In this document: in pieces, positions 6,566 through 13,320 of the stretch
How positions within the stretch are numbered: position 1 is the stretch's first letter
Layout of the letters: each line of letters opens with the position of its first letter
Program-made: the position numbers and the translations under genes
The notes under the pieces: model-generated
The model's database searches: none
What the model was told of the DNA's origin: nothing
What the model saw: only the letters and a program-made list of their open reading frames with translations
Source of the DNA: Clostridia bacterium
Lineage (GTDB): Bacteria; Bacillota_A; Clostridia; Oscillospirales; CAG-272
DNA: 15,945 nucleotides
Assembly: GCA_017462145.1 (NCBI GenBank)
Contig: JAFTRT010000018.1
Coordinates: 1 to 15,945, forward strand
Direction of reading: 5' to 3'

Positions 6566-7552
6566 ATGGAAAACAAAAAAGCAATCAAGATTATATTGGA
6601 TACGGATATTGGCGGCGATTGTGACGATGCCGGAACATTGGCGATGCTTCACAGGCTTTGTGATCGGGGGGAGGCGGAGCTTTTGGCGGTAACACACTGC
6701 TTTGCTTCCCCTTACGTTGCCGGCTGTATAGATGCGATCAATCAATTCTACGGCCGAGAAGTTCCAATCGGCATCAACTACAGCAAGAAGACCATCGAAC
6801 GTGGTGTTTATGCCGGAGAGCTTTGCGATCACTATGTCACCCGATACCCTGCCGAGTATTACATGACACCACGGTCTGCGCCCGATACGCTTACGGTATT
6901 GCGCAAGACACTTGCCGAGGCGGAAGATGGCAGTGTTACGCTTGTGGTAACGGGCAATTTGGCATCGATGGCAAAGTTGGTCAGAAGCGGTGCAGACGAG
7001 CTCTCTCCGTTGACGGGAAAGGAACTGATTGCGCAGAAGATCATACGGACAGTGGTGATGGGTGGGCGATTTTTTGAAAGTTGGCCGATGACGATTTATC
7101 CGGATGGAAATGCGAGCGGTAATCCCGTTACATGGGAGTGGAACATCAAAGGAAGCGGTCTTTGCGATGCGCAGACCGCTTGTGACGAGTGGCCGGGGGA
7201 GCTTGTCTTTTCCAGCTATGAGATCGGATCCTACATCAAGACGATGGTGGGGTATCCTGACCGAGCCGAGAAGGGGAACCCCGTTGCTCTTGCCTATCAG
7301 ATTCATAATCATGGTAAAGGGCGATGCAGTTGGGATCAGACGGCAATGCTTGAGGCGATCCGTCCTAACACTTACTGGAATTATCATGAATTCGGTAGGA
7401 TAACCGTTGATGATGCGTTCGTAACGCATTGGTGCTCGGATCCAAGTCGTAGGCATACCTACCTGCTGCCAAAGATCGATTACGAAGAGATCCGCCGTGT
7501 CATCGACGATCTTGTGGACGAAAAAAATCCGTACGGCAAAGCGTGTGGATGA
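6566..7552 (+). CDS. Nucleoside hydrolase (inosine-uridine-preferring family)
   Basis: The 328-residue product has the family's N-terminal calcium-binding cluster DTDIGGDCDD (12-21), a VVTGNL strand (127-132), EWN (191-193) with D201 and A205, and WDQTA (256-260), which corresponds to the late metal-ligand Asp region. These enzymes cleave the N-glycosidic bond of ribonucleosides to base and ribose for salvage. The long insert around 171-190 and WDQ in place of the classical HDP suggest a divergent subgroup, so the substrate may not be a standard nucleoside. ATG 6566 is preferred over the in-frame GTG 6551 because GGGTGGT sits 7 bases upstream of it. The TGA is followed in the same frame by 96 further open codons that are annotated separately. 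Confidence 0.88.
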   Translation: MENKKAIKIILDTDIGGDCDDAGTLAMLHRLCDRGEAELLAVTHCFASPYVAGCIDAINQFYGREVPIGINYSKKTIERGVYAGELCDHYVTRYPAEYYMTPRSAPDTLTVLRKTLAEAEDGSVTLVVTGNLASMAKLVRSGADELSPLTGKELIAQKIIRTVVMGGRFFESWPMTIYPDGNASGNPVTWEWNIKGSGLCDAQTACDEWPGELVFSSYEIGSYIKTMVGYPDRAEKGNPVALAYQIHNHGKGRCSWDQTAMLEAIRPNTYWNYHEFGRITVDDAFVTHWCSDPSRRHTYLLPKIDYEEIRRVIDDLVDEKNPYGKACG

Positions 7553-7843
7553 CGTTGGCCGTACACATATTCTGAACGGGATGCCAAAAGATATGACGGT
7601 GGAAAGCACCCGTCCGCTGTTGGCGGCGGCGTTCATTTTTATGCACCGCCCTACTGTGCCGTCAACGGAGATAACCGTTTTCTCTACATGCTTGCGGAGA
7701 AGGCAATGAAGGCAACGATCACCCTGACCGAGCCCACCACCTGCCAAAACGTGTTTACGGGAGAGATTCATTCCCATGTCAGCACGCTTTGCATGGATAT
7801 GGAAGAGGGAAGCTGTGTGTTCTTAACGTATATCCAAACATAA
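7553..7843 (+). pseudogene. Orphan C-terminal fragment, in frame after the nucleoside hydrolase stop
   Basis: Immediately after the nucleoside hydrolase TGA the same frame stays open for 96 codons to a TAA at 7841. It has protein-like character: a G-G-G-V-H-F-Y-A-P-P-Y stretch, NGDNRFLYMLAEKA, a beta-rich TITLTEPTT and an ending GSCVFLTYIQ. This looks like the last domain of a larger, possibly carbohydrate-active, enzyme, but I do not recognise the family. There is no ribosome-binding site with a start codon near its beginning; the internal ATG codons (for example in FLYM) lack good sites. The likeliest reading is a decayed gene whose 5' part was lost when the nucleoside hydrolase came to lie beside it. 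A terminator follows directly, as expected for a former gene end. Confidence 0.5.
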
Positions 7844-7844
7844 A

Positions 7845-7886
7845 AAGAAGAGCCTGTGAGATTTTCCAATCTCACAGGCTCTTCTT
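7845..7886. terminator. Bidirectional terminator between the fragment and the URO-D gene
   Basis: A 19-bp perfect stem (7845-7863 with 7868-7886) with loop TTCC begins right after the fragment's TAA. The minus strand exits into TTTTTATG, a good U-tract for the URO-D gene; the plus strand ends in a weaker TTCTTTCTG. Confidence 0.85.
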
Positions 7887-8027
7887 TCTGCTTGCCGGCG
7901 TTTTTGTATGAACAGACAAGCACAAATGAGGATTGATTTTCCGCAATGGTTGTGCTATAATGGAAGGGCGGATGCTTTCCGAGGTGTAGCCTTGATATGC
8001 GCTTGTGAATGCAAGATTGGTGAGGCG
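7887..8027. other. Intergenic stretch holding only an orphan promoter
   Basis: Between the terminator and the end of the URO-D gene I see no supported gene on either strand. Short frames such as an ATG at 7961 end after a few codons. The only clear signal is the plus-strand promoter at 7933-7961. Together with the fragment at 7553-7843, this makes the 475 bases after the nucleoside hydrolase a degraded or rearranged patch. Confidence 0.5.
7933..7961 (+). promoter_or_regulatory. Orphan SigA-like promoter facing into the URO-D 3' end
   Basis: TTGATT (7933-7938), 17 bases, TATAAT (7956-7961) on the plus strand. No plus-strand gene follows for over 1.1 kb; a transcript would run antisense to the URO-D gene. 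Confidence 0.6.
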
Positions 8028-9035
8028 TTAGAATCGTCGGAAGCACGCTAACATGGCAATCACGTTTTCGGGCGGAACGTCTTGCGGAATTGCATGGGTT
8101 GGCGCTAAAATAAAGCCGCCTCCCACTCGCATGATCTCAACTGTTTTTTCAATGACCTCTTCAAGCTCCGCAGGAGTTAAACGGGGCAGTGCCTGTTGTG
8201 TGGAAATGGTTCCCCAAAAGCACAGTTTGCTGCCGTATTGTTGCTTGATCTGCCGAAGATCGTATATCTCCGGTTGCACCGTTTGATAGCAATCCAAGCC
8301 GATTTCGATCAGATCGTCAAAGATGTCTTGGATGTCGCCGCAGGAATGTTGAAGCACAAATTTTCCGTTCTGCTTGGCACGTTGATACAGAACCGCCATG
8401 CGAGGCTTGATAAACTCCCTCCAAAGGGGAGCACCCATCAGCATTCCGCTTTGTTGTCCCCAGTCGTCTCCAAAATAAATTCCATCAAACGGAAATTCGT
8501 TCAAAATGTCGACGATACGTAGATCAATTTCTAAAATTTTGTCCAACAGAGCGTGAACGAAATCCGGGTCGGTCAGCATATAAACCAGTGCATTTTCCAT
8601 GCCTACGTAGCTCCAAAAGCGTTCAAACATGGAAAATCCGATGCCGGCGTAGCAAAAAGCATCTCCTTTGGAGGACAAAATTTTTCGACAATCCTCCCGT
8701 ATTCTTTCTTCGTTCCAATGCGGCGTGGGGAACAGGGAAATGTCCGGCTCGCTGATCACGGGAGTGTCAATGACACCAATATCTTTGTCCACACCGCTTC
8801 GGTTCCACGTGACACCGAAATCATCGATAAAATACCCTTTTTGATCGGCACGTTCCGTGGGATATCCCGTATACTGAAAGCCACACATATAGTCTTTATT
8901 TTCTTCCATGAAATGCTTGTTTTGCGTATATCGCAGGAGATTATCTTTTTCCTGCGTCGTAAAGTTGACATGAAAAGGAATGTGCTCGGTTTCCCGATGC
9001 AGGAGTGCTTGAATCACGGTTTCTCTCTTTGTCAT
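8028..9035 (-). CDS. URO-D superfamily protein, corrinoid methyltransferase (MtaA/CmuA)-like
   Basis: The 335-residue protein has the uroporphyrinogen decarboxylase TIM-barrel fold signatures: MTKRETVIQALLHRE at the start, FDGIYFGDDWG (183-193), an H230-S-C232-G motif that matches part of the H-x-C zinc site of methylcobamide:thiol methyltransferases, and APTHAIPQDVPPENV (311-325). True HemE lacks the H-x-C motif, and no other heme genes are nearby, so a corrinoid-linked methyl transfer or demethylation role is more likely; the substrate is unknown. The ATG at 9035 has GGAGG (9041-9045) at 5 bases; an upstream in-frame start would lie inside the promoter. It is divergent from a PocR-domain regulator that probably controls it. 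Confidence 0.85.
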   Translation of the reverse strand: MTKRETVIQALLHRETEHIPFHVNFTTQEKDNLLRYTQNKHFMEENKDYMCGFQYTGYPTERADQKGYFIDDFGVTWNRSGVDKDIGVIDTPVISEPDISLFPTPHWNEERIREDCRKILSSKGDAFCYAGIGFSMFERFWSYVGMENALVYMLTDPDFVHALLDKILEIDLRIVDILNEFPFDGIYFGDDWGQQSGMLMGAPLWREFIKPRMAVLYQRAKQNGKFVLQHSCGDIQDIFDDLIEIGLDCYQTVQPEIYDLRQIKQQYGSKLCFWGTISTQQALPRLTPAELEEVIEKTVEIMRVGGGFILAPTHAIPQDVPPENVIAMLACFRRF

Positions 9036-9065
9036 GGGTCCCTCCAAAGGATTTTGATTGATTTC

Positions 9066-9095
9066 ATTATAGCATGCAGTCCCCCCGAAAAACAA
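9066..9095 (-). promoter_or_regulatory. SigA-like promoter for the URO-D gene
   Basis: On the minus strand TTGTTT (9090-9095), 18 bases, TATAAT (9066-9071). The weak -35 would suit a gene that needs an activator such as the divergent PocR-AraC protein. Confidence 0.7.
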
Positions 9096-9137
9096 GGTAA
9101 TTTTGAACAGGATAAGCACAATCGAACGAGGTTTTTG

Positions 9138-9938
9138 ATGATGTTACTGATTGAAAAAGAAAAGCTGAACCAAATTTTGAAGGATTTTTATCTACTAACA
9201 GGGGTTCGTATTGCCGTTTGCGACGAGCAAAGACGGGCGTTGGCCGTTTATCCCAAGGCGATGTGCTCTTATTGCGAGAGGCACAGAAGAACGAGCACAG
9301 CGTTTTATGCACAGTGTATGGATTCGGATGAGAAAGCATTTCAAACGGTGAAGGCTACACGGCGGCAATCCACCTATCGATGCCATGCAGGGTTGTATGA
9401 AAGCGTTTGCCCGATTCTGTTGGAGGACAACCTTCTTGGCTTTTTGATGATTGGCCAATTTATCAGGAAAGAGGATCCGCCTGCTGATCTTGCATGGGGT
9501 GGAGATCGAGAGGGATTAACGGAATTGGATGAAGAGCGCATTGGTTCGATTGCCTCTATTATGTCGATTTGCGCAGAATATTTGTGCTTTAGCAAAACCA
9601 TTTCGGTTCGCCGTGTTGGGCTTGCGGCACGAGCAGAACGGTATGTTTGCGACCATCTGAACGAGCCCTTGTCCGTTGGAACCATATCCAATGCCTTAGG
9701 CATATCCAAAACGTCCGCCCAAACGCTTTTTCAAAAATCCTTTGGAAAAAGTGTGACGGAATTTGTCAACGATCAAAAGATCAAAGAGGCAAAGCGATTG
9801 ATCTGTGCGGGAAAATCGACGGAGGAGATTCTGGAGGCGATCAACGTTTCCGATGCCAATTATTTTTATCGAATGTTCAAGAAATACAACGGCGTCTCTC
9901 TTTCCGCCTATAAACGGTTGGAGCCTCGGATGCCATGA
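9138..9938 (+). CDS. PocR sensory domain - AraC-type transcriptional regulator
   Basis: This 266-residue protein has an N-terminal PocR-type ligand-binding domain (about 8-155) with its cysteine pattern C43-x-x-C46, C60 and the YRCHAGLYESVCPI signature (C82), then an AraC double helix-turn-helix (about 167-262; SVGTISNALGIS and a second unit ending NYFYRMFKKYNGVSLSAYK). PocR domains are named from the propanediol/cobalamin regulator and recur in regulators of alcohol and methyl-compound metabolism. Location beside a corrinoid-type URO-D gene, 102 bases apart and divergent, makes it the probable local activator. Start ATG 9138 (or the next codon, 9141) is supported by GAGG at 9128-9131; the frame continues upstream but that part overlaps the URO-D gene and promoter. 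No clear promoter of its own was found. Confidence 0.9.
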   Translation: MMLLIEKEKLNQILKDFYLLTGVRIAVCDEQRRALAVYPKAMCSYCERHRRTSTAFYAQCMDSDEKAFQTVKATRRQSTYRCHAGLYESVCPILLEDNLLGFLMIGQFIRKEDPPADLAWGGDREGLTELDEERIGSIASIMSICAEYLCFSKTISVRRVGLAARAERYVCDHLNEPLSVGTISNALGISKTSAQTLFQKSFGKSVTEFVNDQKIKEAKRLICAGKSTEEILEAINVSDANYFYRMFKKYNGVSLSAYKRLEPRMP

Positions 9939-9995
9939 ATGGGATCGACGGAAAGAAATGCGCTTTTTGTGCTTTGAGCGGAAGTTTGCCAATTA

Positions 9996-10035
9996 CAAAA
10001 CACCGGCACTTGCTGTTGCAAGTGCCGGTGTTTTG
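9996..10035. terminator. Bidirectional terminator between PocR-AraC and ADP-ribosylglycohydrolase genes
   Basis: An 18-bp perfect stem (9996-10013 with 10018-10035) with loop TGTT contains its own A-run and T-run, and abuts the stop codon of the minus-strand gene at 10036. It can end transcription from both sides. Confidence 0.88.
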
Positions 10036-11616
10036 TTAATAGAGCGTGTGCTCTAAGGTTTTGTTGATCAGGTCATCCACGGTCACCGTGCCCACGCCGA
10101 AGATAGAGGTTTCTAAGCGATTTCGGATGGGATCGGTCCACTTCTTGTCGATGGAGGCGGCGCCGCCTCTCATTCCCAAGATGGAGCCGACGGTTGCACC
10201 GTTACAATCGGTATCAAAGCCTGCTTCCACGGCCATGCAAACAGAGGTACCGAAATCGCCCTTTCCGTACAGCAGGGAAGCTACCACGATCTCCGCATTG
10301 GAGATGGTATGGCACCAATCGTGTCCCCTGTGCTCGTCGTAGCGGGTATGAATGGATTTGAAGCATTGCTTTTGCGTCACGCCTGCCTGATAGTTGTGGA
10401 TCAAACGGGAAATTCGATCGTGCAGACGGGAGGTGGAGGGAATCTGAGACAGCCCACATTGCAAAATTTCTAACAGATCCGAGTTGACGGCGGCCTCTGC
10501 CAACATGGCGGCAACAAACATAGCACCGTAAATTCCGTTTTTCACGTGAGAGATGGAGGCATCCCGCCAAGCCATTTCTGCTGCCATGGTGGGGTTGCCC
10601 GGATTGATGTAGCCGTAATAATCGGCACGGATCTGTGCACCGATCCACTCACGGTAGGGGTTTTTATAAACGGCAGAGTTGGGAGGTGTATAGGACATAA
10701 CAAAGTTGCGGAAGGCAACTCGCTCCGCTGTGCAATATGCGTTTTTGGGCTGATGGGAGAGCCATGCACGGGAAACGTCATAGGGCGTAAAGTCCTTTCC
10801 GTACAGATCCAAAATACATTGTGCCAACACCGTATAATTGGTATCGTCATCCACAGGGGCGGCCGAAATGGTGTCGGGATAACAGCGGCCGGCAAAGCGG
10901 AATTGATATTTGGTATCGGCATCCTCGGGCACATCGGTGGAAAGGATATAGCGATGCATCGGATAGTTGTCCGAGTCCTTGAGGAAGGGAATCAGCTCCT
11001 CGGTCTTGCAGCCTTCTACAGGCTTGCCCAAAAGACAGCCTGCAATTCGTCCCAACCATGCACCCCGAAGCTTATCTTCCAGCTTTTTTCGGGAGGGAAT
11101 GGCGGCAGGATGGTCACGGAACGTGCACAACAGACGGATATCCTCCAGGGAGGAGGGCTCGGTGTAGGAATACTCCGGACGGAGACTTGAATTTAATACC
11201 AGCAAAAACAACTGATCTGCCATGGCATCCTTCAGTTGCCCTTTGGGCATTTTAGAAACGGCAAGAAACAGATCCTCGTAGTTTCCGATATTGAGTCCTT
11301 CCTCCAAGCACTGGATAAACTCCACCTTGAGCTGCTCACTGTAGGAATCCCAGACATGAATCGAGGAATACTCGGGCTGAATGACCTTGTCGTAGGTCAG
11401 CTCGTCCACCAGACGGTCGTTGCTTCCAAGGATTAATGCATCCATGGAGATGTGAAAGTTTTTTGCAATGGCAATGAGATTTTTAATTTCGGGGGCGGAT
11501 ACGCCGGCCTCCCATTTTTGAACGGCCTGTCTGGAAACACCCAAGATTTCGGCAAACCGTTCCTGGGTCATCCCCTCCCGCTCCCGAAGGGCATAGATGG
11601 TCTTTTTCAGCTCCAT
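10036..11616 (-). CDS. XRE helix-turn-helix fused to ADP-ribosylglycohydrolase (DraG/ARH family)
   Basis: The 526-residue protein starts with a Cro/C1-type HTH (about 3-62: TQERFAEILGVSRQAVQKWEAG with the typical Q-x-x-V-x-K-W-E recognition helix). A linker of roughly 110 residues without a recognised domain follows. From about 178 there is an ADP-ribosylglycohydrolase domain: RGAWLGRIAGCLLGKPVE (184-201), metal ligands DDDTN (256-260), SHVKNGIYGAMF (356-367) and FDTDCNGATVGSILG (467-481). ARH/DraG enzymes hydrolyse ADP-ribose or related N- or O-glycosidic links using two Mg or Mn ions, all of whose ligand motifs look intact. The fusion suggests a transcription factor that binds or processes an ADP-ribosyl-like ligand. 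ATG 11616 is set by GGAGA (11623-11627). No ADP-ribosyltransferase lies nearby. Confidence 0.9.
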   Translation of the reverse strand: MELKKTIYALREREGMTQERFAEILGVSRQAVQKWEAGVSAPEIKNLIAIAKNFHISMDALILGSNDRLVDELTYDKVIQPEYSSIHVWDSYSEQLKVEFIQCLEEGLNIGNYEDLFLAVSKMPKGQLKDAMADQLFLLVLNSSLRPEYSYTEPSSLEDIRLLCTFRDHPAAIPSRKKLEDKLRGAWLGRIAGCLLGKPVEGCKTEELIPFLKDSDNYPMHRYILSTDVPEDADTKYQFRFAGRCYPDTISAAPVDDDTNYTVLAQCILDLYGKDFTPYDVSRAWLSHQPKNAYCTAERVAFRNFVMSYTPPNSAVYKNPYREWIGAQIRADYYGYINPGNPTMAAEMAWRDASISHVKNGIYGAMFVAAMLAEAAVNSDLLEILQCGLSQIPSTSRLHDRISRLIHNYQAGVTQKQCFKSIHTRYDEHRGHDWCHTISNAEIVVASLLYGKGDFGTSVCMAVEAGFDTDCNGATVGSILGMRGGAASIDKKWTDPIRNRLETSIFGVGTVTVDDLINKTLEHTLY

Positions 11617-11643
11617 AGCACATCTCCTTTTCATCGATATGAC

Positions 11644-11659
11644 AGTATTGCTTGATACT
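11644..11659. promoter_or_regulatory. Palindrome in the leader of the HTH-ARH gene, possible autoregulatory operator
   Basis: AGTAT and ATACT form a perfect inverted repeat with a 6-base spacer, placed between the -10 box (11663-11668) and the ribosome-binding site. This is the position where an XRE-type repressor would block its own transcription. The link to the encoded HTH is inference. Confidence 0.45.
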
Positions 11660-11662
11660 ACC

Positions 11663-11691
11663 ATTATACCCGTTGTGTCCCCAAAAAACAA
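11663..11691 (-). promoter_or_regulatory. SigA-type promoter for the HTH-ARH gene
   Basis: On the minus strand TTGTTT (11686-11691), 17 bases, TATAAT (11663-11668), about 45 bases before the ATG. Confidence 0.82.
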
Positions 11692-11713
11692 GAAGGGTAA
11701 CATGGCAAAAACC

Positions 11714-11728
11714 GCAACCTACGGTTGC
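11714..11728 (-). terminator. Second, weaker terminator hairpin behind the serine hydrolase gene
   Basis: A 6-bp stem GCAACC/GGTTGC with a 3-base loop is followed on the minus strand by GGTTTTTG. It stands in tandem with the stronger hairpin at 11746-11774, just before the next minus-strand promoter. Confidence 0.5.
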
Positions 11729-11745
11729 TTTTCAAACGAAAAACA

Positions 11746-11774
11746 AGATGCTTGCCGAAAAGGGGCAAGCATCT
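11746..11774 (-). terminator. Intrinsic terminator of the serine hydrolase gene
   Basis: An 11-bp stem (11746-11756 with 11764-11774) with a 7-base loop exits on the minus strand into TTGTTTTTCGTTT. It lies 9 bases after the stop codon. Confidence 0.85.
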
Positions 11775-11782
11775 CGTTTCCA

Positions 11783-12916
11783 TCAACTCAGGTCTAGTGC
11801 TTGATAAACCGTATTTCGGATATACGGATGGAGAAGCTGATAGGCATAGTTACATCCCATCACGTGTTGAACGTAACAGATGGACAAATGGTGTTTGGTA
11901 TCGATCATTCCGTAAGCGCCTGCGGCACCGTCCCACCCAAATTCTCCCGCGGGGGAGAGGGAGAAAGAACGGGAAGGAGCGATGTGGACACGGCCGCACA
12001 GGCCGTAGCCGTAGCCGAAGAAGCGACGGCTGACAAAATCGTTGAGGGCATCGTCACACAAACGGTTTTCGCCCATTTGGGCAACCGTTTGGGGCAACAG
12101 CATAGAATAACCCGTTTCGGCTTGACCCTCGCAGGCAAGAGTATCCAGGAAGCGTGCTACCGATTCGGCATTGGAAAAGATGCCCGCTCCGCCACTGTCG
12201 TATTGCGCAAAGGGAGCATAATTGTTTTTCAGTGGCTGCGGAACTGCCTTTCCGGTTCCGTTTTGGTAGAGGTACTGTTGTGCAAACCGAGCCAATTGCT
12301 CCTCATTTGGGCGGAATCCGATGTCTTGCAGTCCCAAAGGACGGAAGATCAGCTCGTCCACGTAATCCGAAAAGCGTTTGCCGCTTGCAACCTCTACCAC
12401 CGCCGCCAATACGTCGTGGCAATGGCTGTAACAATAATGGGTGCCCGGCTCAAAGCCCAAAGGAACCTTGGCGGCGGCATTGGCAAAGTCCAGCGTGGTC
12501 ATGTCGGGATGAGAAAATGCTTCTGCCATGGAGGGAGATCGAAGGCTGTAATTCAGTCCGCCCGTCATGGTAAACAGATGCAGGACGGTCATGGTTTGCT
12601 TGGCAGGCTGCCGATTTCCTTGTTTATCTGCCACGGAAAGATCAGCAAAAGCGGGAATGTATCGGGAAACGGGATCGGATAGAGCGAGCTTTCCTTCTTC
12701 GATCAACCGCATGGCACAAGTACAGGTAAAAATCTTGGTCATGGAGAAGATCCAGTACAGATCGTCCGAGGTAGAGGGCTTGGAAGCGCTGGCGTCGGAG
12801 TGACCGAAATGTTGGTGGTATAGGACTTGATGATTCTGGGTGACCAAGAGCTCGCCACCGGGGATTCCCCGTTCGGGAAGCTGTTTGAGCAGGGTGTCAA
12901 GAGCGGAAAAATTCAT
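11783..12916 (-). CDS. Serine hydrolase, class C beta-lactamase/esterase fold
   Basis: The 377-residue protein belongs to the beta-lactamase-related (AmpC/DD-peptidase/EstB) superfamily: nucleophile motif SMTK at 58-61, a tyrosine motif Y163-S-H165 followed by the family's long helix and FRPLGLQDIGF (191-201), and a late FGWDGAAG (326-333) in the position of the K/H-T-G strand. There is no signal peptide, so it probably acts in the cytoplasm on small esters or amides rather than as a secreted beta-lactamase. The second motif is Y-S-H rather than the usual Y-x-N. The ATG is supported by AGGAGG a few bases upstream (complement of CCTCCT, 12922-12927). It is a single-gene unit. Confidence 0.9.
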   Translation of the reverse strand: MNFSALDTLLKQLPERGIPGGELLVTQNHQVLYHQHFGHSDASASKPSTSDDLYWIFSMTKIFTCTCAMRLIEEGKLALSDPVSRYIPAFADLSVADKQGNRQPAKQTMTVLHLFTMTGGLNYSLRSPSMAEAFSHPDMTTLDFANAAAKVPLGFEPGTHYCYSHCHDVLAAVVEVASGKRFSDYVDELIFRPLGLQDIGFRPNEEQLARFAQQYLYQNGTGKAVPQPLKNNYAPFAQYDSGGAGIFSNAESVARFLDTLACEGQAETGYSMLLPQTVAQMGENRLCDDALNDFVSRRFFGYGYGLCGRVHIAPSRSFSLSPAGEFGWDGAAGAYGMIDTKHHLSICYVQHVMGCNYAYQLLHPYIRNTVYQALDLS

Positions 12917-12951
12917 ACGTGCCTCCTAATGGATGGTTTGAATACGATTTT

Positions 12952-12980
12952 ATTATAAAACCTTGGCAAGAATTTGTCAA
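12952..12980 (-). promoter_or_regulatory. SigA-type promoter for the serine hydrolase
   Basis: On the minus strand TTGACA (12975-12980), 17 bases, TATAAT (12952-12957). Both boxes are consensus. It is back to back with the ferredoxin promoter. Confidence 0.9.
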
Positions 12981-13008
12981 TATCCCAAAAAAACTTTTCA
13001 ATAAGGTC

Positions 13009-13037
13009 TTGCAATTTGAAAAAGAGTATGCTATAAT
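13009..13037 (+). promoter_or_regulatory. SigA-type promoter for the ferredoxin
   Basis: TTGCAA (13009-13014), 17 bases, TATAAT (13032-13037), 37 bases before the ATG. The -10 is preceded by TATGC (extended TG). Confidence 0.88.
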
Positions 13038-13073
13038 GAGAACCGAACTAAAAACCAATGGAGGTACATAATA

Positions 13074-13244
13074 ATGGCATACAAGATTACCGATGAGTGC
13101 ATCGCTTGCGGCGCTTGCGCCGAGGCTTGCCCTGTTGAAGCAATCAAAGAGGGTGACACCAAGTACGAGATCAACGCAGATGAGTGCATCGAGTGCGGCG
13201 CTTGCGCCGAGGCTTGCCCTGTAAGCGCTCCTGTTGCAGAGTGA
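13074..13244 (+). CDS. 2[4Fe-4S] clostridial-type ferredoxin
   Basis: This 56-residue protein has two complete C-x-x-C-x-x-C-x-x-x-C-P motifs, at Cys 9, 12, 15, 19 and Cys 38, 41, 44, 48. Each supplies three ligands to one [4Fe-4S] cluster and its fourth to the other. It is a low-potential electron carrier for anaerobic reactions (pyruvate oxidation, hydrogenase, Rnf). The start has GGAGG at 13060-13064. The coding sequence contains a 44-base direct repeat with two differences covering both cluster motifs. Strong promoter, strong ribosome-binding site and a dedicated terminator suggest abundant expression as a single gene. Confidence 0.97.
   Translation: MAYKITDECIACGACAEACPVEAIKEGDTKYEINADECIECGACAEACPVSAPVAE
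13092..13222 (+). repeat. 44-base direct repeat inside the ferredoxin gene
   Basis: Bases 13092-13135 recur at 13179-13222 with only two adjacent differences, an offset of 87 bases (29 codons). The repeat encodes DEC-I-x-CGACAEACPV twice. Ferredoxin halves are an ancient duplication, so near identity at DNA level points to recent gene conversion or strong codon constraint. Confidence 0.9.
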
Positions 13245-13269
13245 TTTTCGACCGAATATTCGGGCAAAA

Positions 13270-13301
13270 GACAGGCTGCCGCTTTGCGGCAGCCTGTTTC
13301 T
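13270..13301 (+). terminator. Intrinsic terminator of the ferredoxin gene
   Basis: A 12-bp GC-rich stem (13271-13282 with 13286-13297) with loop TTT is followed by TTCTTGT. It ends about 20 bases before the next start codon, so the downstream genes depend on read-through or an unseen promoter. Confidence 0.8.
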
Positions 13302-13320
13302 TGTAACAAGGAGGTGCGGT

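Noticed and set aside
7550..7552. TGA read as selenocysteine between the nucleoside hydrolase and the downstream frame
   Set aside because: The nucleoside hydrolase is complete at the TGA, no redox motif surrounds the codon, and I could not identify a SECIS-type hairpin next to it.
6389..7777. Long minus-strand open frame (462 codons) opposite the nucleoside hydrolase
   Set aside because: It lies antisense to a clear enzyme gene, runs through the repeat, terminator and promoter at its end, and its translation shows no recognisable domain.
8553..9137. Upstream extension of the PocR-AraC reading frame
   Set aside because: The extension overlaps the URO-D coding region and promoter; the domain begins right after the ATG at 9138, which has a ribosome-binding site.
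10036..12916. Toxin-antitoxin or defence island around the ADP-ribosylglycohydrolase
   Set aside because: There is no ADP-ribosyltransferase, macrodomain or nuclease in the window; the neighbours are unrelated single-gene units.
13234..13320. Upstream extension of the trmN6-like frame
   Set aside because: It would start within the ferredoxin gene and pass through its terminator; ATG 13321 has a perfect ribosome-binding site.
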